Assembly: GCF_014195505.1 (NCBI RefSeq)
Contig: NZ_JACIBV010000001.1
Location: 8,887,868-8,951,867, forward strand
Source: Nonomuraea dietziae
GTDB taxonomy: Bacteria; Actinomycetota; Actinomycetes; Streptosporangiales; Streptosporangiaceae
DNA length: 64,000 nucleotides
Direction: 5' to 3'
A program made the translations under genes and the position numbers. This document shows positions 41,118 through 49,756 of the stretch, piece by piece; position 1 is the stretch's first letter, and each line of letters starts with the position of its first letter. The notes beneath the pieces are model-generated. The model did not search any database and was not told where the DNA came from. It worked only from the letters and a program-made list of their open reading frames with translations.

Positions 41118-41663
41118 ATGCAATTCTTCTGTTACCACCGTGACCGGCCCGGCTCCGCGGCACTGCGCGAGAAGCTGGTGGAAGAGCACTGGTCCTACAT
41201 GGACCGCTACGCGGCGCAGCTGATCGCCCGCGGCCCGACCCTCGACGGCGACACGGCCACCGGCAGCGTGCATATCGTCGACCTGCCTGACCTGGCCGCC
41301 GCGCGGGCGTTCGCCTTCGACGAGCCCAACTTTCAGGCCGGCGTGTACCGGGACGTGATGCTGCGCCGGTGGCGCAACGTGCTGGGGCGCACCATGTGGG
41401 ACTTTCCCGGTGGCCGCGAAGGCGGCAACCGCTATCTGGTGCTGGGCCTCGGCACGGGCCAGGCCGCCGACCTCGTTCCACCGTCCGACCGGCGGGACGA
41501 CTTGATCGCCTACGGCCCGCTGTTGTCCGACGACGGCGTCACCTGGGTGGGCACGGCAGCCCTGATCCGGGCGACGGATCGGGACACGGCCCGCACAGTC
41601 CTGGCCCCGGACCGGTATGCCGGTATCGAAGTTCACGATTGGGAGTTCGGCGGACGACGCTGA
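41118..41663 (+). CDS. YCII-related domain protein, duplicated
   Basis: A 181-residue protein whose first half (MQFFCYHRDRPGSAALREKL to FQAGVYRDVMLRRW) is a YCII/YciI-like ferredoxin-fold domain. The second half (FAAYGP..., TWVGTAALIRATDRDTARTV) looks like a second, degenerate copy. An upstream GTG at 41100 would overlap the MFS 3' end. YCII proteins include dehydrochlorinases and enzymes on aromatic intermediates. Confidence 0.75.
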   Translation: MQFFCYHRDRPGSAALREKLVEEHWSYMDRYAAQLIARGPTLDGDTATGSVHIVDLPDLAAARAFAFDEPNFQAGVYRDVMLRRWRNVLGRTMWDFPGGREGGNRYLVLGLGTGQAADLVPPSDRRDDLIAYGPLLSDDGVTWVGTAALIRATDRDTARTVLAPDRYAGIEVHDWEFGGRR

Positions 41664-41935
41664 TCAGCATGCGGTCATCGCTTGCAGCCGCACCACATCG
41701 CTGCCCGCCTGACCGCACGCACAAGGACAGCGGCGCGAGCCGATCCCTACCCAGCTGACCGTGATCACCCGGCAGGCGGTTCAAACCCGTCCTCACCCAC
41801 GACACCCATGGCGGCACGGTCATGCGGCGGTGTCGCGCCCAGCGGCCGTAGGCCCTTGTCCAGGGCGGAGGAAGCGATCGCGTAGCGGCCCAGGCCTCGA
41901 CCATGCGCGAATCCGCCAGCCGTACAGCGAAGTGA

Positions 41936-42520
41936 TCACGGACGGGGTGGCGTGGCGGTGCTTAGTCCGTACGACTTCATGCTGCCGGCGATCGCCGCCA
42001 TGGTCGCCGTCGGAACGCAGAAGATGGTCGCCAGCCCTGCGGCGACGCCGTTGATCTTGTCGAAGCCGAAGAGGAACTTGAGCTGAGCCCCGAAGGGCGT
42101 GCCCCACACCAGCGGCGCCACCACGAGGTTCGCCACCACGTAGAGCACGCAGAGCGCGCACAGTGCCCACGCGCCGAAAATCCTGCGGGCGAACGTGAAC
42201 GCCGCCGCGACCAACAGCGCCCCGGCGCTGATGACGCCGGCGAGCACGTTCACCAACACCAGGCTGGACCAGCGACCGGCCGGCCCGATGACGTAGACGA
42301 CTTCGTTAAGCGCGAACCAGACGAGGATGCCGGCGGTGAGCAGCGCCAGGATGCCGGCGATCACCGCCGCCGCGGCGTTTGCCCTCGGCCTGGGCGGCGC
42401 CGCCAACGGGCTCGGCCCGCCACCCCACGGGTTCGGCCCGCCACCCCACGGCGCGGGTCCGCCCGCCATCGGCGGCTGACCATACTGAGGAAACCTGGAC
42501 TGCGATGGATCCGGCTGCAT
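41936..42520 (-). CDS. Membrane protein with Pro/Gly-rich N-terminal tail
   Basis: About 194 residues from MQPDPSQSRFPQYGQPP, with a repeat GGGPNPWGGGPSPL, followed by four membrane helices (AVIAGILALLTAGILVWFAL, LVLVNVLAGVISAGALLVAA, WALCALCVLYVVANLVVAPL and VAAGLATIFCVPTATMAAIA). It resembles DUF4190-type actinomycete proteins in layout. Function unknown. The gap before it (41664-41935) shows no gene. Confidence 0.7.
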   Translation of the reverse strand: MQPDPSQSRFPQYGQPPMAGGPAPWGGGPNPWGGGPSPLAAPPRPRANAAAAVIAGILALLTAGILVWFALNEVVYVIGPAGRWSSLVLVNVLAGVISAGALLVAAAFTFARRIFGAWALCALCVLYVVANLVVAPLVWGTPFGAQLKFLFGFDKINGVAAGLATIFCVPTATMAAIAGSMKSYGLSTATPPRP

Positions 42521-42662
42521 CCGTACTCCTCGCGTGTTTCGGCGACACGAACCTGCCACTCGTCATCGTCCGCGATCATCGTAGCGAAAGGTCGCGAATG
42601 TGGTGGTTGGTGACAGCAGCGGGCTTCGCGGCGTTCGTCGAGGCGTGTGCCGAGGTCGAGGG

Positions 42663-42815
42663 CGGCGGGATTCCGTAGCGGCCCAGGCACTTGAGGTGGG
42701 CGTGGACGAGGGGGCTGAGCCGGCCGACGTCCTCGTCCCTGACTGGGACCCCTGGGCGCGTAGCTCGTCGACGGCGGTCGAGAGGTAGCGGCTGTTCCAC
42801 AGCGCGACGGACTGG
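42663..42815 (-). mobile_element. Tn3-family transposase, C-terminal remnant
   Basis: Minus-strand translation gives ALWNSRYLSTAVDELRAQG, then after a missing base VPVRDEDVGRLSPLVHAHLK and CLGRYGI, the typical end of actinomycete Tn3-family transposases. It abuts the stop of the TetR gene. The matching upstream part of the same transposase lies at 45057-45325. Confidence 0.75.
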
Positions 42816-42817
42816 GA

Positions 42818-43389
42818 TCAGGCGAGCAACCGGTCGACCAACCCGTCAAGGTAGTCAGGGGTGAGCGGGGCCCCGCGCCGAACAGGACGCGCATGTAGAT
42901 CGGCGCCAGGAGATGGTCCAGCACCTCCAGTGCGTCGGGCGGGTCCTCGCCGCGGTCGCGGGCGCGGTCGAGCATGGCCTGCAACTGCCTGGAGCGGTCG
43001 GCCAGGAGCTCGTCGCGCGCCTGAAGGCCCTGCTGACCCTCGCCTGACAGCGCGATGGTCAGCCGCACCAGGGCCAGGCCGTCGGGTCCGGTGACCTCGC
43101 GGGCCACGATGGCGGCGTAGGTCCGCAGGTCGCCGGCCAGGCTGCCGGTGTCGGGCATCGGCGCCTGCGCGTTGAGCCGGGTCAGCAGCACATCGCTGAG
43201 CAGGGCGTGGAGGTTGCCCCAGCGGCGGTAGAGGCTGGTGTCGGCCACGCCCGCGCGGGCCGCGATGTCGCCGACGGTGAAGTTTCCGTAGCCGCGCTCG
43301 CTGACCAGGTCGGTAACGGCCTGGTGCACGGCCGCGCGGACCCGGGCGCTGCGGCCACCGGGCCGCCTGGCCCGCCCCTGCTCATCCAT
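42818..43389 (-). pseudogene. TetR family regulator, frameshift near C-terminus
   Basis: The HTH is DLVSERGYGNFTVGDIAARA, then GVADTSLYRRWGNLHALLSD, followed by a ligand domain ending LLAPIYMRVLFGAGP. The reading frame then shifts in GGGGCCCC (42867-42874); adding one base gives LTPDYLDGLVDRLLA and a stop at 42818, the normal C-terminus of the family. GGAGGT precedes the ATG. Only the last 16 residues are affected, so the protein may still work, or the indel is an artefact. It is divergent from an MFS pump. Confidence 0.75.
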
Positions 43390-43399
43390 ACCTCCATCT

Positions 43400-43453
43400 T
43401 AACGCAGTCGAGACTTGCGTTAGCGTTTCTTAACGCAGTCATCAACTGCTTTA
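43400..43453. promoter_or_regulatory. Paired TetR operators TAACGCA-N9-TGCGTTA
   Basis: TAACGCA (43400-43406)/TGCGTTA (43416-43422) is perfect with a 9-bp spacer. A second copy TAACGCA (43431-43437)/TGCTTTA (43447-43453) has the same spacer and one mismatch, 31 bp away. Both lie between the divergent TetR and MFS genes. Confidence 0.75.
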
Positions 43454-43465
43454 GGAGGGATGTGC

Positions 43466-44899
43466 GTGAAAGCGTTGCTCACCCTGACCTGCGCAGGTCA
43501 GTTCATGGTGCTGCTCGACAACACGATCGTCGGCGCCGCCCTGCCCGACATGCAGCAGCGGCTCCACACCGGGCTGACCGGCCTGCAGTGGATCGTCGAC
43601 GCCTACGTGCTGCTGGTGGCCATGCTGCTACTGTCGGGCGGCGTCTTCGCCGACCGGTTCGGCCGCAGGCGGGTGTTCCTGGCCGGGGTGGTGGTGTTCA
43701 CGGCCGCGTCGGTGGTGTGTTCGCTCGCGCCCTCGATCGGCTGGCTGATCGCCGGGCGGGTGCTGCAGGGCGTCGGGGCAGCGGCGCTGAGCCCCGCCTC
43801 ACTGGCGCTGCTCGCCGCCGCGTATCCCGCCCCGAGGGAGCGCGTCAGAGCGATCGGGTTGTGGGCAGGGTTCAGCGGCGTCGGCCTGGCCGCCGGACCG
43901 CTGGCGGGCGGGATCCTGGTGGAGTCCTTCGGCTGGCCCGCCATCTTCCTGGTCAACGTGCCCATCGGGGCGGTCCTGCTGCTGGCCGGGCTGCGCGTGC
44001 TGGGGGAGTCCCGCAACCCGAGCGCGCCGCCGATCGACGTCCCCGGCACGGTCCTGTCCGTCGCGGGCGTGGGCGCTGTGACCTACGGCCTGATCGAGGG
44101 CGGTTCCCGCGGCTGGACCTCGCCCGTGATCCTGGCCAGCTTCGTCGCCGGACTGGCGCTCCTGGCCGCGTTCGTCGTGGTCGAGGGTCGTGTGTCGACG
44201 CCGATGCTGCCGCTCCGGCTGTTCCGTCAGCGGCTGTTCACGGTGTCCAACACAGCGATGGTCGTGGTCGGGTTCGCGCTGATGGGGTCGTCGTTCTTCT
44301 TCTCCCAGTTCTTCGTCTACGTCCAGGGCACTTCGATCCTGGTCGCCGGGCTGCGGACCCTGCCCGTCTCGCTGGCCATGGTGATCGTCAGCCCGTACGC
44401 GGGCCGGTTCGCGGCCAGGTACGGCTTCCGCGTCGTCGTCAGCATCGGCCTGGCGCTGGCCGGGCTGGGGCTGGTGGCGCTGGGCTTCGTCCACGCCGAT
44501 ACCGGCTACGGGAACGTGTGGTGGCGGCTGGCGGTCGTCGGCGTCGGGTTCGCTCTCACCATGTCGCCGCTGACAGGGGCCGCCATCCAGGCGGTCAGCC
44601 CGCAGGAGGGCGGCCTCGCCTCGGGCGTCAGCAGCACCACCCGGCAGATCGGCGCGGTGCTCGGCGTAGCGGTGCTCGGGGCGATCGTCCACACGCGGGG
44701 GTCCGGCGGCGCCTCCTTCGAATCAGGCCTCAACAGCGCGTTCCTCGCGGCGGGTGCCGTGACACTGGCCTGCGCCGCTTTCACCGGCCTGTGGCTGACC
44801 GCGGCCCGGACGCCGAGGGGCGTCCGGGCCGAACAGTCAGGAGGCCGAGCAGTCAGTGAGCCGCCGCAGACAGCTCCTCCCAGTCGGCCCACGTCTTGA
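43466..44899 (+). CDS. MFS multidrug transporter, DHA2 type
   Basis: A 477-residue, 14-helix pump with LLDNTIVGAALPDMQQRL (motif D1), FADRFGRRRVFLAG (motif A) and GRVLQGVGAAALSPASLALL. The GTG at 43466 is preferred because AGGAGG (43453-43458) is 7 bp upstream; the ATG at 43460 is only 1 bp away from it. It is controlled by the divergent TetR. Its last about 15 codons overlap a decayed minus-strand gene end. Confidence 0.92.
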   Translation: MKALLTLTCAGQFMVLLDNTIVGAALPDMQQRLHTGLTGLQWIVDAYVLLVAMLLLSGGVFADRFGRRRVFLAGVVVFTAASVVCSLAPSIGWLIAGRVLQGVGAAALSPASLALLAAAYPAPRERVRAIGLWAGFSGVGLAAGPLAGGILVESFGWPAIFLVNVPIGAVLLLAGLRVLGESRNPSAPPIDVPGTVLSVAGVGAVTYGLIEGGSRGWTSPVILASFVAGLALLAAFVVVEGRVSTPMLPLRLFRQRLFTVSNTAMVVVGFALMGSSFFFSQFFVYVQGTSILVAGLRTLPVSLAMVIVSPYAGRFAARYGFRVVVSIGLALAGLGLVALGFVHADTGYGNVWWRLAVVGVGFALTMSPLTGAAIQAVSPQEGGLASGVSSTTRQIGAVLGVAVLGAIVHTRGSGGASFESGLNSAFLAAGAVTLACAAFTGLWLTAARTPRGVRAEQSGGRAVSEPPQTAPPSRPTS

Positions 44900-44962
44900 G
44901 CCGCTCGGCGTAGGCCTGCTGGGTCATCCGCAGCCCTTCGGTGAACACCCGCAGCGGCCAGT
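44854..44962 (-). pseudogene. C-terminal fragment of an unknown gene
   Basis: Minus-strand translation RVFTEGLRMTQQAYAERLKT and WADWEELSAAAH followed by a stop looks like a genuine helical C-terminus, overlapping the MFS 3' end on the other strand. The upstream part is missing; 44963-45056 reads FGNWILNLTPPAANLTTRLD, apparently from another broken gene. Confidence 0.4.
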
Positions 44963-45056
44963 GAGCCGCCGGTTATGGGGCGAAGAGGACGTGGGACTCG
45001 CGGTCGAGTCGGGTGGTGAGGTTGGCGGCCGGCGGGGTCAGGTTGAGGATCCAGTT

Positions 45057-45325
45057 GCCGAAGTGTGGAAGGACTCGTTGCGGTTGGTGACCTGGGTGAT
45101 CTGCTCGCGAAGGTCTGGATCCGACAAATACCGCGAGAGCGTGATCGTCCTGACCGCGCGGCCGAGCTCGCGAAAGGCTCGGTAGAGCCGGTTCTTGCGA
45201 GAGTGGTTGCCCAGGCGGCGCAGCAGAGTCACGGAGGACAACCGGTTCTCCCGGATCGAGATCGCGGTACGGAGTAGGTCCGTCCAGTGCGTCCCGGTGC
45301 AACTTTTTGCCGTTGATTTCTGCAC
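45057..45325 (-). mobile_element. Tn3-family transposase, internal remnant
   Basis: Translation SSVTLLRRLGNHSRKNRLYR, AFRELGRAVRTITLSRYLSD and PDLREQITQVTNRNESFH matches the conserved central-C-terminal region of actinomycete Tn3-family transposases. Both ends are lost. With the fragment at 42663-42815, it brackets the TetR-MFS cassette in the order and orientation of one original gene. 45326-45406 is not assigned. Confidence 0.75.
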
Positions 45326-45406
45326 TCAGCCTCCTCGAAGACCGGTTGGCGTCCTCCTCCAACAGCCCTCCGCACTTCCACTGGACGGCCGCTACTTCCT
45401 GCTGAA

Positions 45407-46306
45407 TCAGGCCATCTCCACGGCAGAGCCGCGCGTCTCCGCCGCCACCTTGGTGAAGGCGAGGGCCTTGGCGGAGACGCTCGCCGTACGCCACATCAGC
45501 GCGTACTCGAACGGCGCGACGTCGTGGAATGGGACGTAGACCAGGTTGGGACGCGGGTAGTAGCGGGCGCCCTGGGCGGCGGCGATCGTGACGCCCTCAC
45601 CCGCCGCGACGAGCGCGAGCAGCTCCTGCCAGTACTTCGTCGTGGTCGAGTGGGGGATGGGCCGCCCTGCCGGGGTGCGATCGGGCATGTGCCGCGCCCT
45701 GAAATAGCCGGGCAAGTCGTGGGTGACCAGCAGGTTCTCACCCCCTAGGTCCTCGATGGAGATAGACCTGCGGCCGGCCAGGCGGTGCGAGGCGGAGACG
45801 GCGAGCACGGTCCGGTCGCGCAGGAGCACCGGGCCCACGGTCAGATCGGGCTCCTCCACGGGCAGTTCGACCACCTGGAGGTCGAGCTCGCCCCGGCGCA
45901 GAGCGCCGAACCGGTCGGACAGGTGGACCTCGCGGATCTGTACCTCGCACCTGGGATGCAACGCGCGGAACGCCTCGACAACCCTCATGACCCGCTCGCT
46001 GGCCGCCGGACTGGAGAACCCCACGCGCAGGACGCCACCGCCGCCCTGCGCGCTGTCGGCGGCGTTGGCCAGGGCTTCGAGGACGCCCTGGTAGTGGAGA
46101 TCGAGGTCCTCGCGCAGCTGGGTGCCCAGCGGGGTCAGCGCCACCCGGCGGCTGGTGCGCTCGAACAGCGTGCCGCCGACCCGGCGTTCCAGGGCCTGGG
46201 TCATCTGGCTGACCCGGGCGCGGGAGACGTGCAATCGGTCGGCCGCGCGGCCGAAATGCAGCTCTTCGGCCAGCGTCAAAAACGTCTCCAGCTCCTGCCA
46301 GTTCAC
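45407..46306 (-). CDS. LysR family transcriptional regulator
   Basis: A 299-residue LysR protein: HTH LETFLTLAEELHFGRAADRL, HVSRARVSQMTQALERRVGG, and an effector domain from about residue 90 (VLRVGFSSPAASERVMRVVE). The GTG at 46306 matches the family N-terminus (VNWQELETF). It is divergent from the AhpD-like/MFS/reductase operon with a textbook T-N11-A site between. Confidence 0.9.
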   Translation of the reverse strand: MNWQELETFLTLAEELHFGRAADRLHVSRARVSQMTQALERRVGGTLFERTSRRVALTPLGTQLREDLDLHYQGVLEALANAADSAQGGGGVLRVGFSSPAASERVMRVVEAFRALHPRCEVQIREVHLSDRFGALRRGELDLQVVELPVEEPDLTVGPVLLRDRTVLAVSASHRLAGRRSISIEDLGGENLLVTHDLPGYFRARHMPDRTPAGRPIPHSTTTKYWQELLALVAAGEGVTIAAAQGARYYPRPNLVYVPFHDVAPFEYALMWRTASVSAKALAFTKVAAETRGSAVEMA

Positions 46307-46319
46307 CGGCACCCCCCAT

Positions 46320-46338
46320 CGGTAAGGGCACCTTACCG
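46320..46338. promoter_or_regulatory. LysR box (T-N11-A)
   Basis: CGGTAAGG (46320-46327) and CCTTACCG (46331-46338) are perfect 8-bp arms with a 3-bp spacer; T46323 and A46335 give the T-N11-A LysR consensus. It lies 14 bp upstream of the LysR start. Confidence 0.75.
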
Positions 46339-46433
46339 AACGGTGAGAACTTCGCCATTGTTCGTGGCCATCTGTCGGATTCACACTGATTTCCGGCGGA
46401 GGACGAACGACGAGCAAGGAGCTGACATACACG

Positions 46434-46880
46434 ATGACCAGGCAGCGCATCGAACTGGCGGCAGTGTCGCCACGAGCCGTTGGCCTGATCACCGAATTGG
46501 AGGACGCGCTGCGGCGCGAGGGGCTGAGCGACGACCGGCTGCGCGAACTGGCGCGCATCCGGGTCGCCCAGCTCAACGGCTGCGCGTACTTCCTGGCCCA
46601 GCGCTCGGCGGAAGCCCTCCGCCTGGGTGAGAAGCAGGACCGGCTCAACGAGCTGGCGGGCTGGCGCGACTCACGCCGGTTCACCGACTCCGAACGGGCC
46701 GCCCTGGCTCTCACCGAAATGATGACCAGGCTCCCCGCCGACGGCGTGCCCGACGACGTGTACGGCGCGGCGGAGAACCTGCTCGGCCCCTACAACCTCG
46801 CGAACCTGATCATGGCCGTGTCCGTCGCGAACGCGCTCGACCGCATGTGCCTGACCGCGAGGATCTCCCCTCCGCACTAG
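46434..46880 (+). CDS. Carboxymuconolactone decarboxylase-like protein lacking the CxxC motif
   Basis: A 148-residue AhpD-like helical protein: RELARIRVAQLNGCAYFLAQ then RFTDSERAALALTEMMTRLP and NLANLIMAVSVANALDR. The usual redox motif CAYC-x3-H is CAYF-x3-R here (Cys50, Phe53, Arg57), so peroxidase chemistry by disulfide is unlikely. It heads an operon with an MFS pump and a reductase, divergent from LysR. Confidence 0.85.
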   Translation: MTRQRIELAAVSPRAVGLITELEDALRREGLSDDRLRELARIRVAQLNGCAYFLAQRSAEALRLGEKQDRLNELAGWRDSRRFTDSERAALALTEMMTRLPADGVPDDVYGAAENLLGPYNLANLIMAVSVANALDRMCLTARISPPH

Positions 46881-46952
46881 GCCTCACGAGGCTCGACCCC
46901 CCATGGGGTGGCTTTGCGCTGCCCTGATATATCAAGAAAAGAAGGAAAGATC

Positions 46953-48416
46953 ATGATGCCCCGTATGTCTCGGGAAGAAGCCCCCGATTCACGGAGATGG
47001 CTGGCGCTGACCCTCTTGGTGGCGGCCTTCTTCATGGTCATCGTCGACTCCCAGATCGTCATGCTGGCCCTGCCCTCCATCGAGAGCGAACTCGGGTTCT
47101 CCCCGGGCGGCGTCCAGTGGGTGATGAGCGCGTACCTGCTGAGCTTCGGCGGCCTGCTGATGTTCGGCGGGCGCACCGCCGATCTGCTCGGCGGGCGCCG
47201 GATGTTCCTGTTCGGCACGGCCCTGTTCGGCGTCGCCTCGGTGCTGTGCGGCCTGGCCTGGAACGACGAGGTGCTGGTCGCGGCCCGCGTCGTGCAGGGC
47301 GCAGCTGCCGCGATCATGACCCCGACCGCGATGGCGGTGCTCATGCACACCTTCGCCGAGGGACCCGAACGCAACAAGGCGCTGGGCATCTGGACCGGCA
47401 TCGGCGCGTTCGGCGCCACCGCCGCGCTGCTCATCGGCGGCCCGATCACCGACGGCCTCGGCTGGCAGTGGATCTTCTACATCAACGTCCCGGTGGTCGC
47501 CGCCGTACTGCTGTTCGGCCGGCGCCTGCTGAAGCAGACGCCCGTCCAGCCGGGCCGCCGCCACTTCGACCCGGCCGGCGCGCTGACCATCACCGCCGCC
47601 ATCGCGCTGCTCGTCTACGCTGTCTCCGAGGCCCCGCTCGTCGGCTGGGGCAGCGGCCAGACGATCGGCATGCTGGCCGCCGCCGCCGTGCTGCTCGTGA
47701 TCTTCACGCTGATCGAGAACAGGTCAGAGGTGCCGCTGGTCCCGCTGCGGATCTTCCGCTCGCCGACCGTGGTCGGCGGCAACATCCTGATGATCATCGT
47801 CGCCATGGCCGTGTACGGCGGGGCGCTCATCACCTCGCTCTACGCCCAGCAGGTGCTCGGCTACAGCGCGATCAAGTTCGGCCTCAGCACCGCGGTCTAC
47901 GCCATCATGTCGATCATCGGCGCGAACCTCAGCGCCCGCCTGGTCGCCAGGGTCGGCTACAAGCCCATCGCGATCGTAGGCATGACGCTGCTGTCCGGCG
48001 GCCTGCTGCTGCTGACCCAGATCGACCCGAACGGCGGTTACTGGAGCGACCTGTTCTTCGGCCTGGTCATCTTCGGCTCCGGCATCGGCAGCACCAACGT
48101 CGCCGCCTCCATCGCGTCGCTGACCGGCGCCAAGCCCGAGGAGTCCGGCCTGGTCTCGGGCATCAACAACGCCGTCTTCCAGATCGGCGCCGCGCTCGGC
48201 ATCGCGATCGCCTCCTCGGTGGCCTTCGCCTACACCACAGGGACGAACGTCGAGGGCCTGAACGACGGCTTCCAGGCCGGGTTCTGGGCCACCGCGATCT
48301 TCGCGCTGACCGGCCTGGCCACCGCGCTGCTTCTGCTGCTGCACCGCAAGCCCGCTCAGCCCGCTCCGAGCACCGGCACGGAAGCCGGCAAGCCTTCGGT
48401 GGCCGTTCACCACTGA
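46953..48416 (+). CDS. MFS transporter, DHA2 type
   Basis: A 487-residue, 14-helix transporter with VIVDSQIVMLALPSIESELG, GGRTADLLGGRRMFLFG (motif A) and RVVQGAAAAIMTPTAMAVLM. AAGGAAAG precedes the ATG at 46953; a TGATATATCA palindrome (46925-46934) lies upstream. It follows the AhpD-like gene by 72 bp. Confidence 0.93.
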   Translation: MMPRMSREEAPDSRRWLALTLLVAAFFMVIVDSQIVMLALPSIESELGFSPGGVQWVMSAYLLSFGGLLMFGGRTADLLGGRRMFLFGTALFGVASVLCGLAWNDEVLVAARVVQGAAAAIMTPTAMAVLMHTFAEGPERNKALGIWTGIGAFGATAALLIGGPITDGLGWQWIFYINVPVVAAVLLFGRRLLKQTPVQPGRRHFDPAGALTITAAIALLVYAVSEAPLVGWGSGQTIGMLAAAAVLLVIFTLIENRSEVPLVPLRIFRSPTVVGGNILMIIVAMAVYGGALITSLYAQQVLGYSAIKFGLSTAVYAIMSIIGANLSARLVARVGYKPIAIVGMTLLSGGLLLLTQIDPNGGYWSDLFFGLVIFGSGIGSTNVAASIASLTGAKPEESGLVSGINNAVFQIGAALGIAIASSVAFAYTTGTNVEGLNDGFQAGFWATAIFALTGLATALLLLLHRKPAQPAPSTGTEAGKPSVAVHH

Positions 48417-48448
48417 CCGGCCACCATGCATCACCAAGGGAACAAACA

Positions 48449-49342
48449 ATGACAGACGACAAGGTGACCGTCATCGGGCTGGGCTCGATGGGTACGGCCA
48501 TCGCCGAAGCGTTCATCGGGGCAGGACACCCCACGACGGTGTGGAACCGTACCCCGTACAAGGCCGCGCCTCTCACCGCCAAAGGCGCGATCCACGCGGA
48601 GGCGATCGAGGACGCCGTGGCCGCGAGCCCGTTGATCATCACCTGCCTGACCACCTACGAAGACACCCACCGGATCCTGGAGCCGGCCGCCGCCGTCCTG
48701 CCTGGGCGTACCCTGGTCACCCTGAACAGCGGATCCCCGGCCGGGGCCCGGGAGATGGCCGCCTGGGCCGTCACTCACGCGGCCCGTTACCTCGATGGGG
48801 CGGTCAAGAACGTGCCCTCAGCGGTGGGCGCGTCGGACACCCTGATTTACTACAGCGGGGATAAGGCCGTCTTCGACGCATACGAGCCGATCCTGAAAGC
48901 GCTGGGCGGCGACACCGTCCACCTGGGCGACGAGATCGACCTTGCCGCCCTGTACGAGATGGCGGTGGGCGCCCTCCTGCTGCCCACGCTCGCCGGCTTC
49001 TTCCAAGGTGCCGCCGCCATCCGGGCACGCGGACTGGAGGCGGCCAGCATGGTGCGCTTCACCGGCAAGTGGCTGGACATGATCAAGTCCCTGCTTCCGG
49101 TCTACGCCAGGGAGATCGACAGCGGCGACTACAGCGACGCCGCCTCCTCGGTGAACCTCTTCCTGGCCGGAGCGGCCCATGACCAGGACTTGGCCCGGGA
49201 GACGAACGTCGACGTGGCCTGGCTCGGCCCTCTGAACGACCTGGTGAGACGAGCCGCCGAGGCCGGCCACGGCGACCACAGTATCTCCGCTCTCACCGAG
49301 GTGCTCAGCAAGCCGTACCAGCCGACCTCGCCCTCCGGCTGA
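48449..49342 (+). CDS. Imine-reductase-like NAD(P)-dependent dehydrogenase
   Basis: A 297-residue beta-hydroxyacid-dehydrogenase-fold enzyme: VTVIGLGSMGTAIAEAFIGA (Gly10, Gly12, Gly15) and WNRTPYKAAPL (NADPH-selective Arg after Asn) open the Rossmann domain. The long helical C-terminal domain (LYEMAVGALLLPTLAGFFQG to FLAGAAHDQDLARETNVDV) matches the actinomycete imine reductase group rather than hydroxyisobutyrate dehydrogenases. Reduction of cyclic imines is the known activity of close relatives; the native substrate is unknown. Confidence 0.82.
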   Translation: MTDDKVTVIGLGSMGTAIAEAFIGAGHPTTVWNRTPYKAAPLTAKGAIHAEAIEDAVAASPLIITCLTTYEDTHRILEPAAAVLPGRTLVTLNSGSPAGAREMAAWAVTHAARYLDGAVKNVPSAVGASDTLIYYSGDKAVFDAYEPILKALGGDTVHLGDEIDLAALYEMAVGALLLPTLAGFFQGAAAIRARGLEAASMVRFTGKWLDMIKSLLPVYAREIDSGDYSDAASSVNLFLAGAAHDQDLARETNVDVAWLGPLNDLVRRAAEAGHGDHSISALTEVLSKPYQPTSPSG

Positions 49343-49394
49343 CAACGGCAGGACGAGCCGGTGGACACCGCTCCCGCAGGGATGATCCTGAAGG

Positions 49395-49708
49395 TCACCG
49401 GTCATGCCCGTCGTGGGCGGCCAAGACCGCGTTGCCGTTCCGCTCGGCCCAACGGCACAGCACGTCGACCGGCTTCAGCGCCGACTGCCCCAGGTCGGTG
49501 AGCACGTGCTCGACGCGCGCAGGCACCCCGGCGAACGCCTGGCGCCGCACCAGGCCTGATGCTGCAGCTTGCGCAACGTGTGAGTGAGCATCTTGGCCCT
49601 GATGCCGCCGATGAGGGCTTTGAGCTCACCGCGCCGTCGCGGACGACCACCCGGACCGGACTTCCACCGGCAAGCGACGACGAGCCCTTCGCCATCGATC
49701 GTCACCAC
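49395..49708 (-). pseudogene. HxlR-type regulator, broken by several indels
   Basis: GELKALIGGIRAKMLTHTLR in one frame and LVRRQAFAGVPARVEHVLTD, LGQSALKPVDVLCRWAERNG in the next together give the HxlR winged helix; one G is missing near 49558. The N-terminal part is also out of frame and lacks the first helices. It is clearly decayed. Confidence 0.7.
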
Positions 49709-49756
49709 TCATTCGATCAACCACCCATCGCTAACAGACGCACAGGAGAACAAGCT

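Noticed and set aside
39368..41119. A 583-codon minus-strand frame opposite the MFS gene
   Set aside because: Shadow of a membrane protein gene: Gly/Gln/Asp-rich with no domain.
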